DNA from: Kalaharituber pfeilii
Taxonomy: Eukaryota > Ascomycota > Pezizomycetes > Pezizales > Pezizaceae
Length of the DNA stretch: 64,000 nt
Direction: 5' to 3'
Assembly (NCBI GenBank): GCA_015179045.1
Contig: WHUZ01000005.1
Span: 62,001-126,000, forward strand
The stretch's first letter is position 1. Every line of letters starts with the position of its first letter. This document shows, one piece after another, positions 23,637 to 35,139 of the stretch. Made by a program: the position numbers and the translations under genes. The notes under the pieces were generated by a model that did no database searches, was not told where the DNA came from, and saw nothing but the letters and a program-made list of their open reading frames with translations.

Positions 23637-25220
23637 AGTGTAGAGCTCAAATGTGCCAGATTCAGAGATTATAGCGGTTCAAAAAAGTAGGTAAAGTAGA
23701 ATGAGTAATTGGGAATCAGAGAGTTGAACGTGGTTACTAGATGACAATGTCAGGAGGGTAAAAGCTCCAGCTGAAATAGAATTAGTTTTCGTTATAGTTG
23801 CGTACTACTAGGGAAATATGCTATGTCGCAAAGTCTGACGAAGTGGTAGCCAGGGAAGATTGGCTGGTCGAGGTCTTGTGTCTCCCTCTGGTTGGAGGTT
23901 GATACTCTCCAGCTGAAGCTGAATGCCCCGAAGTTGTAGATTACAAGATCGCAGAATTTGGAGCTGTTTCAGCATCAGAGGGGTTGCGCAATCACGTGAG
24001 CACGGAGCAAATGCAAGGTGAGTTGACTTGCACCGACCTGGAACCATAATGGCTTTTCCATCGTGGTCTGGTTGTCCGAATACTGTCGGCAGGCATAGAT
24101 CATTGCATGCTGCAAGAGAGGATTTAGTCTGGTTGGAGGATGTCCGCCTGTGATCCAGGTTCAGTCACTTCTCTGGATTAGCCGGTATCACGCCGGATAC
24201 TACCTATCTCGTTACCAGCATGAAGGGATGAGTTTGCTAGGGGCTTGGCATGAGACTAATGAGTTTGTGAGGATTTGTGTATGATATGATACAACTACTA
24301 AAACGTTGGTACCAGCCTAGTCTAGTTTACGAGACTAGTACCCAGATTGCATCCTGCTAGGGAAGCAAGTGCCAAGGCCGTTTAGCTTCTTCTCGTTCCA
24401 TAGTAGTATCGCTTCTCATCAGCTGCAGATCAAGAGAGATACATTGAGATGAGTTACAATTGCACGTAGTCGCAAGTACTGCAGTCAGGCGCCAGTTTGC
24501 AAAACCAATCAAATACTTACAGTACATAAATGTTAGAAGTACTGAAGTAGAGTGCATGTGTTCTCCTAGTTACACTACCCGCCAACTCACACAAGCACTC
24601 TTCGCAGCTATTACCGGCCACCTTCGCAATTGCACACGGACAAGCAGCTATCAATCTGTTCCAAGCCGCAGGGTTGAACCGGTTGGTAATTGATAACGAC
24701 CATAGGCCGGGTGACTCTGATAATCTGAGAATGGCGGCCGCGGATTGAGGACACTGTCGCTCCAGGCCGCAAATTGTAACTGGAGGTCAGGTGATTTGCA
24801 GAACTTTGGACAGCATCCGCGGACTAGCTGGCAAGCAGACAGCTTGCTTGGCTCGGCCTCAACATAGGGAGTCATATGCGTTACATGAGACGGTATTGGC
24901 TCTCCAGGGGAGGACGCAACCGTGCGCAAGGGGCAGGGGCTGCCTCCAAGCTTAACCGGCCTTGGCCGCGCTGCGCTAGTACTCATGGAGCATCTTCCAA
25001 CTCCCTACCCTTCCTGGCCCAATGAGCGAGAGGGCCGAAAATTGTACCATGAAGAGGTAAATTAGCTCGGCTCCTTTATTTGCCGTACACTACGAGGCTC
25101 ATTGAGGACCCTTTTTTCTGCATATAGTGCACCTGCACCCCCTTCCGTTGCAAACTCCCACACTGCTTCAATTATTGATCAAGCGTTCTCGTCAGCTAAA
25201 AGTCCAGATTACATCCAAAA
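23637..25220. promoter_or_regulatory. Divergent upstream region of ISN1 and ERG6
   Basis: A 1.6-kb spacer between divergent genes. An E-box (CACGTG within ATCACGTGAG, about 23991-24000) is present. Sterol-gene regulators of the SREBP class bind E-box or SRE-like sites, but at 1.2 kb from ERG6 this is only a possibility. No gene recognised. A glutamine/leucine-rich frame at 23808-24047 on the minus strand looks spurious. Confidence 0.4.
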
Positions 25221-26841
25221 ATGCCCGTCGCCCTTGAACAGCAAGACAAAGCCCGAGATGCCAGTTTCTCGAAAGCCATGCACCGCTCCAGTGCCAGAAC
25301 TGGCGCTTTTGCAGCCATGTTCGCGAAAGATAATAAAGCACACAATGCTGCTGTAGATGAGTACTTCAAGTTTTGGGAGGAAGGTCAAGGTAATGCCAAA
25401 ATGGGAGAGGAGGACTCAGAGGTATAAATCCTTCATTCACACATTTTTTTTGTTGGTAGAAAACCTGACTCGCAATAGGAACGACGGGCGCATTACGCTA
25501 CATTGACAAGACAGTAATAATCCCCTTGTTGTGGATTTTCACAGATACAGTTTTACGCGTCAATATGTTCACTCGTTGGAACCTTTGAGCTGATTATCCA
25601 ATGCCACCAGATACTATAATCTTGCGACTGATCTATATGAGAGCGGTTGGTCGACCTCGTAAGTCTAGGCGCTGGGAACTTTGAAGACGGCAGATATTGA
25701 CAGATTTTCAGTTTCCATTTCTGCCGATTCTACCCTGGAGAGGGATTCCTGCAGGCAATCGCAAGGTAAAATTCCAACAACACGAGTAGTCCATATTATC
25801 CTCTAACTCTTCACTAGACACGAGCATTACCTTGCGCATAAGATGGGAATCAAAGAAAATTCGACTGTTCTCGACGTTGGGTGCGGAATTGGTGGGCCAG
25901 CTCGGGAAATCTGTCGGTTCACTGATTGCAACATTGTTGGACTCAATAATAATGACTACCAAATTGAGAGAGCAATGTGGCATACTGAGAATGCTGGTCT
26001 TACACCGAAGATGAAATATGTTAAGGGTGACTTTATGGTAGGCCTTATCCATAATGTGAACGTTCACCGAAGACGACTGACAGGTAATTAAGCAAATGGA
26101 CTTCGAACCCAACACATTTGACTATGTATACGCCATTGAAGCCACCGTTCATGCTCCAAGTCTAGAGGGTATCTATGGTCAGATTTATAACGTCTTAAAG
26201 CCTGGTGGTGTATTTGGGGTCTATGAGTGGCTTATGACTGAAAATTATGACCCTACGAATCCTACTCATAAGCAAATCTGCCATGGAATCGAAGTGTAAG
26301 TTCAAAGTCAGACATCATTATCTGTCATGAATCTCTGTGCTGAAAAAGTAGTGGAAATGGTATCTCCAATATGGTGAAGATATCAGAAGCCTTGAGGGCA
26401 ATGAAGGCCGTAGGGTTCGAGCTTGAATTTGCTGAAGATTTGGCCACGAGACCAGACACTGTTCCGTGGTACTATCCGTTGGCTGGTGAACTGAAATACG
26501 CCCGTTCTCTTTACGACCTCTTCACTGTCCTTAGGTTAGCCCTCCACTGGACTCTGTTACATTTGTTCCTTGGCTAACTCTGAGCTAGAATAACCAAGCT
26601 GGGCCAAACTGTGGTGCACAACTTTGTTGGCTTGATGGAGATGATTGGGATAGCTCCAAAGGGCACACAGAAGACTGCAGATAATCTCTCTGTAGCCGCG
26701 GCGAACCTTGTAGCAGGTGCAAAGGTGTGTGAAACGTTTTGTTTCATTCTTTAGGACGTTGACTGATAATTCTTGAAATAGGAGGGTATTTTCACCCCAA
26801 TGTACCTCATGATTGCACGAAAACCATTGAACGCCAATTAG
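25221..26841 (+). CDS. ERG6: Sterol 24-C-methyltransferase
   Basis: SAM-dependent enzyme that methylates C-24 of zymosterol/lanosterol in ergosterol synthesis at the ER or lipid droplets. Exon 1 (25221-25421) encodes [20 protein letters not shown] through [15 protein letters not shown]. Then [38 protein letters not shown] (conserved sterol-binding region I), [20 protein letters not shown] and GIGGPAREI (SAM motif I), [30 protein letters not shown], and [17 protein letters not shown]. The C-terminal sterol MT domain is [21 protein letters not shown] and [19 protein letters not shown], ending [12 protein letters not shown]. Six introns or so, all with clear joins. Length of about 378 aa is normal. 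Intact, so the organism should make ergosterol with a C-24 methyl group. Confidence 0.96.
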
Positions 26842-27959
26842 GCTTATGAGAAGAGTTTGCCGCCGCAACAGGAGAATTGTACGAAAATATACCATTATAA
26901 TAATCTGATTTCAGTATTCATGTATTGTTTCTCTTACTAGTATTCAACGATCCTGCTGCGGTTTCATTACGGGGGATACGGGTAGTAAGAGGGGGTAGGA
27001 CTTGTCCGGCGCCTTCGAATGACGCTGTATGCATAATGTGTATCTTGTTGTCTGTGTTGGCTTTTATAGGTATCATATTGTGTCTGCGAGTAGAATTTGG
27101 AGCACTGCAGGGCCCAGCAGTCCCAGCAGAACATTTAGGGCTGCTTGTATCAATCCAAAGGCTTGTGAATTTATACTCCAACGTGAAACTTCATTCTTGC
27201 TCGCCGCGTTTACCGTGCACCCAAACATCCTCCAGCCCCACATTGCCAGGCCCGCCACTGCGACCTGGCACATAACATGGGGCCGGGGGCCGAGCCTGCA
27301 TCGCAGGCCAGTCGCAGGTCTCATTGTACTTGATGTACTCTACTGTCCCATCCTCAACCTCAACTGATCCAGCGCCCGCGCCCAATCATGCCCAACCGGA
27401 CCCAGACCGCCAAAACCCTGTCGCCGAAGATTCCTCATTCTACCTAGACTGCCGAACCCTGCCCCCCGGTCGCCCTCTTGGCGGCTTGCGCTCCCCGGGA
27501 CAGTTCCCCCTGGCAATATGGGCCTGCTTGCCCCCCATACTCGCTGCTGCCCCCTCCCCCTCGTCGACCCCCGTGTCCCATCGCGCCTCGTGCTGTCTCC
27601 TCGACCCCCTCCCCCCGATATTCGGCGCCGGCCAGAACGAGGGCAGACTCCTCCCGTACCGAAGGTTCCAGTGCACCCACATGTCACTGTGCGAACTCAA
27701 CAGTCGCTCCCCCTCCCGACCAACCTACGCCCTGCACTGTCCATCACGCGAGCGTTCCAAGATCTAATCTCAATTGTGAAGGGTTACATCAACCTGCAGC
27801 TTCAACCCCACACGAACAACGGAATTAAACGCACTGCAGCATTGCTGTACAAACTCTATAGCCTCGTGCATATTCAAACCCAATCAAACATCTTCTCCTG
27901 TGTCGTTAGCTCATCTATTTGTCGCCCCACAAAATTCATCCACACAGTCATACCCCAAC
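26842..27959. other. Intergenic region, C-rich toward the right
   Basis: Holds the 3' flank of ERG6 and the upstream region or leader of the next gene. From about 27,200 to 27,720 it is strongly C/CT-rich, giving proline-rich translations in all frames on one strand and glycine/arginine-rich ones on the other. No supported gene. Confidence 0.5.
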
Positions 27960-28493
27960 ATGGCGGCCAAGGCGGATGCAAACTTTTTACAGCTCCCCGT
28001 TTTGGACACTTTTGAGCCCCTTACAAAAGGCACAAATTTACCTTCAGTGTCTTACGACGCCTCGCCAATCCCTTCATCTAACAACTCAGTCAAAGATCAA
28101 GATATTGAAACAGCAACGACTGTTACAGCAACAGACGCGACAACCCCACCACGTTCACCCACGTCGCCGGCATCTACAAGACCAGGAAGCATGCGCAGGT
28201 TCCTGTCCCGAGTAAGCTTAAACTCAACCTATGACAAAGACAGCACGGCGCCTCCTTTGTCGCCCACTGGATCCATAATGTCTGTACCTGGGAAGAACCC
28301 GACAAAGAAGAGTTGGTGGAGAAGAAAAGAAAAGAATCCAGTACCGTCGATCGATGCTACAATAGAACAATCAGAACAAACAACAGAGAAGGCTGTCCCA
28401 TGTCGACCTTTGAGCCCACCTCCAAAGTTGCCCGACGTGTCGGTGCCAGAGACAACCTTTGACGAAGAAGATCTATTCAAAGGATTCAAATAA
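27960..28493 (+). CDS. Fungal protein of unknown function, Ser/Pro/Thr-rich
   Basis: Single-exon frame of 177 aa from MAAKADANFLQLPVLDTFEP. An upstream in-frame Met at 27900 would add 20 residues, but the 27960 ATG has the better A/C-rich context (CCAAC before it). The middle is rich in S, T and P with likely phosphorylation motifs (TTPPRSPTSPASTRPGS). A basic patch follows (SMRRFLSRVSL, then KKSWWRRKEKN) and an acidic end, TTFDEEDLFKGFK. There is no signal peptide or membrane segment. Overall composition is that of a disordered cytosolic or nuclear protein. I do not recognise the family. Length, codon-like bias and a defined stop support a real gene. Confidence 0.6.
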   Translation: MAAKADANFLQLPVLDTFEPLTKGTNLPSVSYDASPIPSSNNSVKDQDIETATTVTATDATTPPRSPTSPASTRPGSMRRFLSRVSLNSTYDKDSTAPPLSPTGSIMSVPGKNPTKKSWWRRKEKNPVPSIDATIEQSEQTTEKAVPCRPLSPPPKLPDVSVPETTFDEEDLFKGFK

Positions 28494-29616
28494 GTTCACA
28501 TCGAATATCACACGGGGAATCGCACGGCTTGTTGTGAATGTTTTCCTATACCAAGGTGGTTGGAGTTGGATTCATGGCAGGCGCTTCCGGCAGTGGAGGA
28601 ACGGGAATCTTTGGACAGGGCGGTACTCTTCGTTCTAATTCAGAGCTGGTCTTGAGCAAGGTTATTTCTGGTACGATTATGTTTACTACATGATATTACA
28701 CTTGGAGAGTCAGGTGGGCTGATATACCATTGAAACCCCGGCAGCTACTTTCTTGTTCAACTTAATTTGATATTTCCTCCTCATTCCCTTCTTCATTTTT
28801 CCTCTTTCTTTGCATCGACTTTTTGTCTTCGGTGCAACACATTTTCACCAAACCGTGTGAGCAAGGATTTCCATTGGTATGTTAGGAAATTACACTATTT
28901 GATTGGCACATTGCACCCTCTGGAAAAATGATTTACTGTTTTTTTTCACATCCTTTTGCCCCGTGCTTATATCATTTTTCAAATTATTAGTAAAACTTAA
29001 TTTATAAGGATTAGTTGTCTGCTTTGAAGCGTTACATAATTGCCATTCAGACTATGATGTTCTCTTTCTGTCCCTTACATGAGGGCATCTGCTGTTACTA
29101 GGACCTTGCTGCTCGCTTAACTGCCGACGGATGAAAAAGGGAATGGATTGTGTGCCTGGCTTGGGGCTGATCGACAGCCTAATGCGCCAAGCCTTGCTAA
29201 GGTCGCAGTGCTAGAAACCGTTATTTTGGTTTTATCGTGGCTCTGTGCCTTTTATATTGACATCATGGCTTTAACACACTTGCTTATGTTGAAAACGGGA
29301 TAGGCTGCGGTGCTTTCGTTTAGTTTTGTCGAGTTAGATCAATTACTTGATATATATCGATTGATCGTAATAAATGATGAGCCAAACATACTTATCGATC
29401 AGTCTACAAGCTGGCAATATAGAAGGTCATTGGCCCCCACCCCAAATCTGTAAGAGGGCGGACGCGAAGGGCCAGCAAACAGCATCAAATTTGCAGCTCG
29501 AGAAACGGTTTGAATTTGTGGCTCGCAAATGTAACCAACCTCAAACTTTGAGCGTTGACCATATATACATATCATTCCTAGGAGAACTAGGGATATTGTA
29601 TTCAATGTACTTATAT
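28494..29616. other. Intergenic region
   Basis: AT-richer sequence with T runs and no long frame, lying between the 3' ends of two genes. Probably 3' UTR and spacer. Confidence 0.5.
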
Positions 29617-30521
29617 TTAGAAGCCTCCCTTCTTTAAGCGCTCCTGTTCCAACTCCGCCTCCGCAGCCTTATAGTACTTCGAAGTGTCTACACCATGCTG
29701 TATGTAAAGGTGTATATGTTAGCAGTCGGGAGCTAAGACTTTGCCCAGTTGAATCCGGTGATAGTTTCTTGAAAGGCATATATACCTGATCATGGTTCAC
29801 GAAATTGAACCATGGCATGACATGGAGGAAGGTCTGAGAGTATCTTGAGTTCCTTGCAGCCACACCTTGCAGATAGGGAGATAGTGAGCTTTCTCCGTAT
29901 AAGGGCTCTCCTCTCTTAACCTTTCCGACCATCTCGTTCATGTCCATCTCAACCTCTCGGGAATTTTCGGACCAACCCCAGAAACGCACTACACATTGCA
30001 TTCATATGTTGACTGGTGAGCCACAAATCGGTAATATTTGGAGTAGGAAGATAGGAATGATGGCACCATACATGAAGGCCTCATATAAAATCTAATAAAG
30101 CCAGCCACCAACCCGACGCCAATGGAAAGTCTCATGATTCCGCGGAACGAGCTCGGGGTCACATTGGAGGGACTAAGCCTCTCCAGGGCCAGAATAGCGG
30201 CTGGCGCAGCAGCGACCGTTCCAATACCGACAAGGTAATCTGATGGTCGGGCATAGCGAATCACCCGGAAAAAGTGACTATGTCAAGGTTGTGTTAGATA
30301 TTAAAAGTCAAAGTAGAGAATGCGCATTACATCCGATACATATCGGCACCGAGGGGAGGGTACTGGGAAGGGTATCTTCATACGGGTCGGTATCAATAAC
30401 CTGTGCACCTTTGTTGTCAGTGTTTGACCAGGAAGAGCATCTGGGGGAGAGGGAGCAATACTGGGTACTCCTGCTTGACTGATTTTGGGGGGATAACGAC
30501 TTTGGGCGTGTCGGTGGCCAT
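29617..30521 (-). CDS. NADH:ubiquinone oxidoreductase 21 kDa subunit (fungal accessory subunit)
   Basis: Nuclear-encoded accessory subunit of mitochondrial complex I. Exon 1 from 30521 encodes MATDTPKVVIPPKSVKQEYP. After an intron, a mini-exon gives VIDTDP, and the next acceptor (30268 region, ACATAG) continues HFFRVIRYARPSDYLVGIGT. Two hydrophobic segments follow (VAAAPAAILALERL and LSIGVGLVAGFIRFYM), which fit membrane helices. The C-terminal domain is VRFWGWSENSREVEMDMNEM, VKRGEPLYGESSLSPYLQGV, SQTFLHVMPWFNFVNHDQ and the last exon GVDTSKYYKAAEAELEQERL. The two conserved halves correspond to the N- and C-terminal domains known for this subunit. About 180 aa. It is divergent from CSM3 across only 219 bp. 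Confidence 0.88.
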
Positions 30522-30740
30522 TGCCTCTTGATGAAACTGGGCGTTCAAGATTCAATACTCTGCGGGGGTTAATCGGATGAGGTCTCAAACGTGCCAAGCA
30601 GTCTTAGCTTCGTAGTGCTCGGCAGTCGCCGAGCGCAGCACGCCAAGACAGGAACTCAACTCGAACGCGTCTTACTCTCGCGTTGTTCATAATTATCCAG
30701 CTCAATATTGCTCAATATCCGACTCGAGATTTAACCAACA
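30522..30740. promoter_or_regulatory. Bidirectional promoter, complex I subunit / CSM3
   Basis: 219 bp between divergent start codons. The sequence includes CG-rich patches (TCGCCGAGCGCAGCACG region) and no obvious TATA box. Shared promoter inferred from spacing only. Confidence 0.5.
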
Positions 30741-31776
30741 ATGGCATCAAGAGAACAGGCTAGACAAGGTGACCATGATGATTTTGATGACTTATTTGAC
30801 TATGATATCGATGAGATTCTGAATGCGAACCCCAATGGACAAGGACAGACTGGAGACAACGTTTCGAAGAAAGTCAACCTTGGAGTTGATGAGGAGATAA
30901 AGATTACCAGGGCTAAGAGACCAACAGTCAAGCTGGATGCTGAGAGGTATATTAGCTCCAGTTTCCTATGAAGCTCGTTTCTGTAGCCTAACTCTTTAAT
31001 GATGCAGGTTATTAAGCCCCCAAGGTCTCCCAAAACTTCGCCGCACCGCCCCAGAGCAGCTTGGAAAGAAGCTTAAAGGAAAAGGCCATGAATACCAGGA
31101 TGCAGCTCGCATCCTAAATTTCTATCAGCTGTGGGCTGATGACCTATACCGAAAAGCAAATTTCAAAGACACAATGGCGATTGTTGAAAAACTAGGGCAT
31201 ACAAAAAGGGTTCAGATGACAAGGGTCGAGTATCTTGACTGTTATAGACCAAGAGATACACCTGAAGATATTGAAAAAGGGGCAGAATCAAGGGAGAATG
31301 CAGGGGAAGCAGACAAGCAGGATCAATCATATGGTGCTGGGCCAGCCGGGGATAACCGGAAAGTACCAGGAAATAATGAAGACTCGCTATTCCTTGGGGG
31401 AGATGATTCCGATGTTGATGCACTTGGGGGAGGACTAGACGATAATGAGTTGGAAGAGCTGGTGAGTGCTGAAGCAGCTGAGCCTAAGGAAACTCCTGCA
31501 AACGGGTCTGGTCATGCGGCTGGAAAATCGGCGCCGGAAGATGAATTTGATGAGGACTTTGACGCTATGGATGACTGGGATGGAATAATAGAGGGTGATA
31601 AGACTCCAGAATTCAATAAAACAGCAACAGGCACCAATGCCGCTGGAACATCATTAGAGGGAAATGCTACGAGTACCTCTATTTCAATATTTGGTGGTAG
31701 GACAGCCAACATATCAAATAAGGTTCCTGATGACCTCGATGATCCGGACCAATTGGAGGCGCTTTACGGATTCTAA
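30741..31776 (+). CDS. CSM3: Csm3/Swi3, replication fork protection complex subunit
   Basis: Partner of Tof1/Swi1 at stalled replication forks, needed for checkpoint signalling and cohesion. Two exons, 30741-30946 and 31008-31776, joined within an Arg codon (AG/G). The N-terminus is acidic (DDFDDLFDYDIDEILN). The conserved Swi3 domain spans RAKRPTVKLDAERLLSPQGL, PKLRRTAPEQLGKKLKGKGH, ARILNFYQLWADDLYRKANF and IVEKLGHTKRVQMTRVEYL. The C-terminal half is acidic and low-complexity, with DEFDEDFDAMDDWDG, ending DLDDPDQLEALYGF. About 324 aa. The domain is diagnostic and the tail is poorly conserved in the family. Confidence 0.9.
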
Positions 31777-32129
31777 AGGATGATTTTGCTATAGTTGATA
31801 GTTATTATCAATATCCACGGCGTTGTACATTTGCGAAGATTTTTGGTGCGCGATTCAAATATGGATTTCTGCAGCTTAACCGCACAAGGTTCGTCACTAG
31901 AGATCGTAAGGCAAAGGTGCTAAATGTTATATGATAATTAATTACTTGTCAATGTGATAACGAACATAAAATGAAGTATGAGCCCATAATTCAGTATCCA
32001 CAACAAGCCTTACTGTAGGCAAAGACTCAAAGTAATAACACTAATGACAGTCCAATCTCGTGATCAAGCAAATAAGAGATTCTTTCTTAAAGTAGATGTA
32101 CAGTGACCTTTCCCTTGTTCAGAGCCGTC

Positions 32130-33005
32130 TTACGAGATAATACAGCAGGAATTTTGCTTCTTGGCCTGTTTGGAGTAGATTTGTGAGTTAGATATAGCAT
32201 AAATGGTGAGAAGTTGACGGTTATACCTGTGTGTAGAACATCTTGCTCTGCTTGCTCAAACCCTCACTCCGCATCACCAGGTTATCAATCTTCTCACCAC
32301 GCTCTAATACGCTCTCAATAGTCTTGTGCAGCACGATCTTCGTTTCGTCCAATTCTTGCTGGATTTTCAGGATGCTGTCGGCCTGTTTCGGATCCTGGTA
32401 CTTGACGATGTAGTCATTCAGGGATGGTAGCTCGAGTTTAGGGGTTCCGGCAGCCCACTTTGAACGTGGATGAAGGGACAGGAAGTCCTCCGTGACTTGC
32501 GTCAGAAGCTTGTGGGCAACGAGCTTCGGGTACTCGTGGTCAGTGATGATTACACCCGCACACCCCTCCGAGCGACCGTAGACGTGGAAAGTATACGCTG
32601 GATAATTCACACCTCTAGTCAGCAAAGTCCTTTCTCCATATGCGATATGGGCATTGAGTATCAGTGGCATACATTGCTCTTGTATGTCCTGACGCTGGGC
32701 GGGGCCTGTTCTCTCTGCGACATTTCCGGAGAAGAAGGTGAGGAACTCGGCGATGCTGCGAGCATGTCAGTGCTATTTGGTGGGCAAGACAGGACGAAGG
32801 GGGTGCTCGGCAGCGGAGAACGGGAGTACGTACCTGCTCCGCGTGAAGTAGGAGAAGCTGCTCAGCTCATTGACTGCGCAGAGTTCGTGTGCTGGTTTCG
32901 GGTCGTTCCGAAGGATCTGGTGAGAGCAGATTAAGCATTTTACTTGCGCGGTACGGGGGTGCAGCTTGCGAGTGGGCAACCTACGCCGATGTAGTAAATC
33001 TTCAT
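32130..33005 (-). CDS. YKT6: Ykt6, longin-type R-SNARE
   Basis: Lipid-anchored SNARE acting in Golgi, vacuole and autophagosome fusion. Exon 1 encodes MKIYYIG, followed by ILRNDPKPAHELCAVNELSS and FSYFTRSSIAEFLTFFSGNV of the longin domain. Then YTFHVYGRSEGCAGVIITDH and LLTQVTEDFLSLHPRSKW, and the R-SNARE motif SILKIQQELDETKIVLHKTI, ESVLERGEKIDNLVMRSEGL with the zero-layer Arg. The last exon is AKKQNSCCIIS, a CCAAX-type prenylation box with the adjacent palmitoylatable Cys. There is no transmembrane segment, as expected. About 200 aa. Convergent with CSM3 (353 bp between stops). Confidence 0.95.
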
Positions 33006-34099
33006 TGTTTCTGTATTTTGGAAGTAATAAACGTTTGTGTGTTTAGCGATAAGGAGGCAGATGCGGGCTGATCCGGTTGTTGATACTTCGAAGGGACGGT
33101 AGATTGAAAGTACAGTGACCAGCAATAACACGAGTGGAAGAGCCGGAGTTGCCATGCGACTAACTACAATGGCTCCACACGGCTCGTGCAAGGGCCGGAC
33201 GGTTACCGCCGAGTGCACGTGCCAGTGATCCCACAACTAGCAAATACTAGTAGATGCCGCTGGGGCAGTGAGAATTCTGTCCTCATATAGCATAATATAT
33301 ATGGCAGCATGACCACATACGTGGTCTGCGATATTTTTGCAGAAGAAGAATTCGAGGCTGTGATGCTATCGCGGCGTACGCAGCGGGACGGGCGGTGGGG
33401 ACAAGAGAGGAGGGCTGTCTACTGTGAACTGACCTGTGGCCTGGTGCAGCGGCTTGTCTGTTGTTTCTAGTGATGCAGGGTACAACAAGAGGCCATGGAG
33501 GGGTACAGAAGTGAGGGCCCCGGTTCGATTCTGAGCTGGGGAAGAGGGAAGAGGGAGGAGGGTTGTCCCGCATCTGTCAATAAGACGCGCTGTGCCCCGG
33601 TTTCAATGTCGAGTTGGGGCCGGAGCATCATGCTCTATTTCTTGCATAAATGCGAGCAATTCCACGTTGCCCCACCCCCCCCGGCTTACTGTGCATAGAA
33701 TGCAGCACTCTCCAGACTACAAGACTACAGGACTCTTTGGCCATGCTGCCAGAGATGAGGGAGATGGAAGCTATGAGCACTATGAGCACTATGAGCACTA
33801 GGTACGGTTCACAGGGGCATCAAATTTACTTGGCCCGTTGAATGGAGCGCCTGGTGCTTTATGCCAGCTGCTCGTTTCAGCTTTGGTGAGGATTGAGAAA
33901 GTAAGGTGCCACATAGTTTACAGCCTCAAAGTCGTTTACATACAAGCATAGCACCATCGCACCTGCGCTCAGTAATCAATGCAAGATCACGCGCAATAGT
34001 CAGTAATGACCCTACCGCATCTGCGGACTCCAATGGTGTATTTGGCGAAATAGGGATTGGCGGCGGAGACGAGTACTGCTCAAGCGCAGATATAAGAAT
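33006..34099. other. Intergenic region with a 9-bp tandem repeat
   Basis: Upstream of YKT6. TATGAGCAC is repeated three times at 33772-33798. GGTTCGATTC at about 33523 resembles a tRNA B box, but no tRNA fold could be built. No gene recognised. Confidence 0.5.
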
Positions 34100-35000
34100 C
34101 TTAAATTGATTAGGGATCTAATCTTGCATCGTGGTTGTATTATAACCAATTCAACAACTGTATAATAAAAAAGTAGTCAGGTAGTACTAGAACTTTGATA
34201 ATAATTATATTCAAGTTACGACTGATAAATTTATAACTATTAGATCAAATTAGTAGAAGCAATCTTGAATTACCCTCAGATATACTAGTATAGTCTTAGT
34301 AAGTTTCTTAATAGTATATATATATTACTAATATATAAGTATTATTTTAATATAATAGAAATTAATATTTAAAAAGATTTAATTATAAAATAGAAGACTA
34401 AATTAAAGTAACAAATAAATTAGCTTTTAAATATAAAAATATAGTTTCTAATTATTAGTAATACTAAGAATAATAAACTTAAATATAATTTTTATAAGTA
34501 AGTAGATAAGTATATAAAAGAAAAAAAAAATACTATTTACTAGTTTAAAAAATATTTTAATAATTTATATAGTATATATTTTTTATATAATATTTTAATA
34601 CTTTTTAAACTAGTAAGTATATTAAATAAAAATGCTAAAAAAGCTAAAAATTAGTTTATATATTTAGACTTATATATTATTAAATAATAAATAGTTAGTA
34701 AATATATAAAATATATATATACTACAAGTAATATATAAGCTAATAGTAGTAAATAATATTATAATTATATAAATATATTATATAAGTTATATAAAAGACT
34801 AGTAAGTATTATTAGTTAAATATTTTTTTAACTTAGTAGATAGTAACTCTCTCTATATATAGATCCAGCAGCAAATAATTATATAATTCTTCTGATAAAT
34901 TCTATTAATAAACTCCAAATGCTATAGGTATTCGAATAGTAATTTAAATGCTACTCCACTAGGAAAAATTGTATCATACTACTATTTTAGTAAGTTTTAT
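34100..35000. repeat. AT-rich block, probably a RIP-degraded repeat relic
   Basis: About 900 bp composed almost only of A and T, dense in TA steps, with stops in all frames, inside otherwise balanced DNA. An imperfect inverted repeat lies within it (34537-34551 against 34602-34616). Such sharp AT islands in filamentous ascomycetes usually come from repeat-induced point mutation of transposons. That origin is inferred, as no transposon protein can be read. Confidence 0.55.
34537..34616. repeat. Inverted repeat inside the AT-rich block
   Basis: TTACTAGTTTAAAAA at 34537-34551 is matched exactly by its complement at 34602-34616. Partial complementarity continues inward. It could be the remains of a terminal inverted repeat or a chance product of extreme AT content. 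Confidence 0.6.
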
Positions 35001-35139
35001 AACCGTTTCCTTTCTCAAAAGGTATTAACTTTCTTTTCTTACAAAACTATCTACAACCTTCTCCACGGAAGTAAAAAGAGAAAAAAAAAAAAGACGAGTA
35101 CAGTTTTATAGCTCACATTTATTGTATATCGATTGACTT

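Noticed and set aside
23808..24047. Minus-strand frame with LQLRGIQLQLESINLQPEG periodicity
   Set aside because: Short, no homology recognised, and located in the ISN1 promoter. The periodicity comes from a local imperfect AGCTGAAGC-type repeat.
27340..27830. Several Pro- or Gly/Arg-rich frames in the C-rich stretch
   Set aside because: A composition effect, with no spliced structure or domain. Likely the upstream region of the 177-aa gene.
33450..33545. tRNA-like signals: a B-box-like GGTTCGATTC and an A-box-like TGGCCTGGTGCAGCGG upstream
   Set aside because: The acceptor stem has three mismatches, A14 is not present, and the distance between anticodon stem and T arm is far too long.
34100..35000. 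Nuclear insertion of mitochondrial DNA as an explanation of the AT island
   Set aside because: No mitochondrial gene fragment or tRNA could be read. RIP decay fits the TA density better, though neither is proven.
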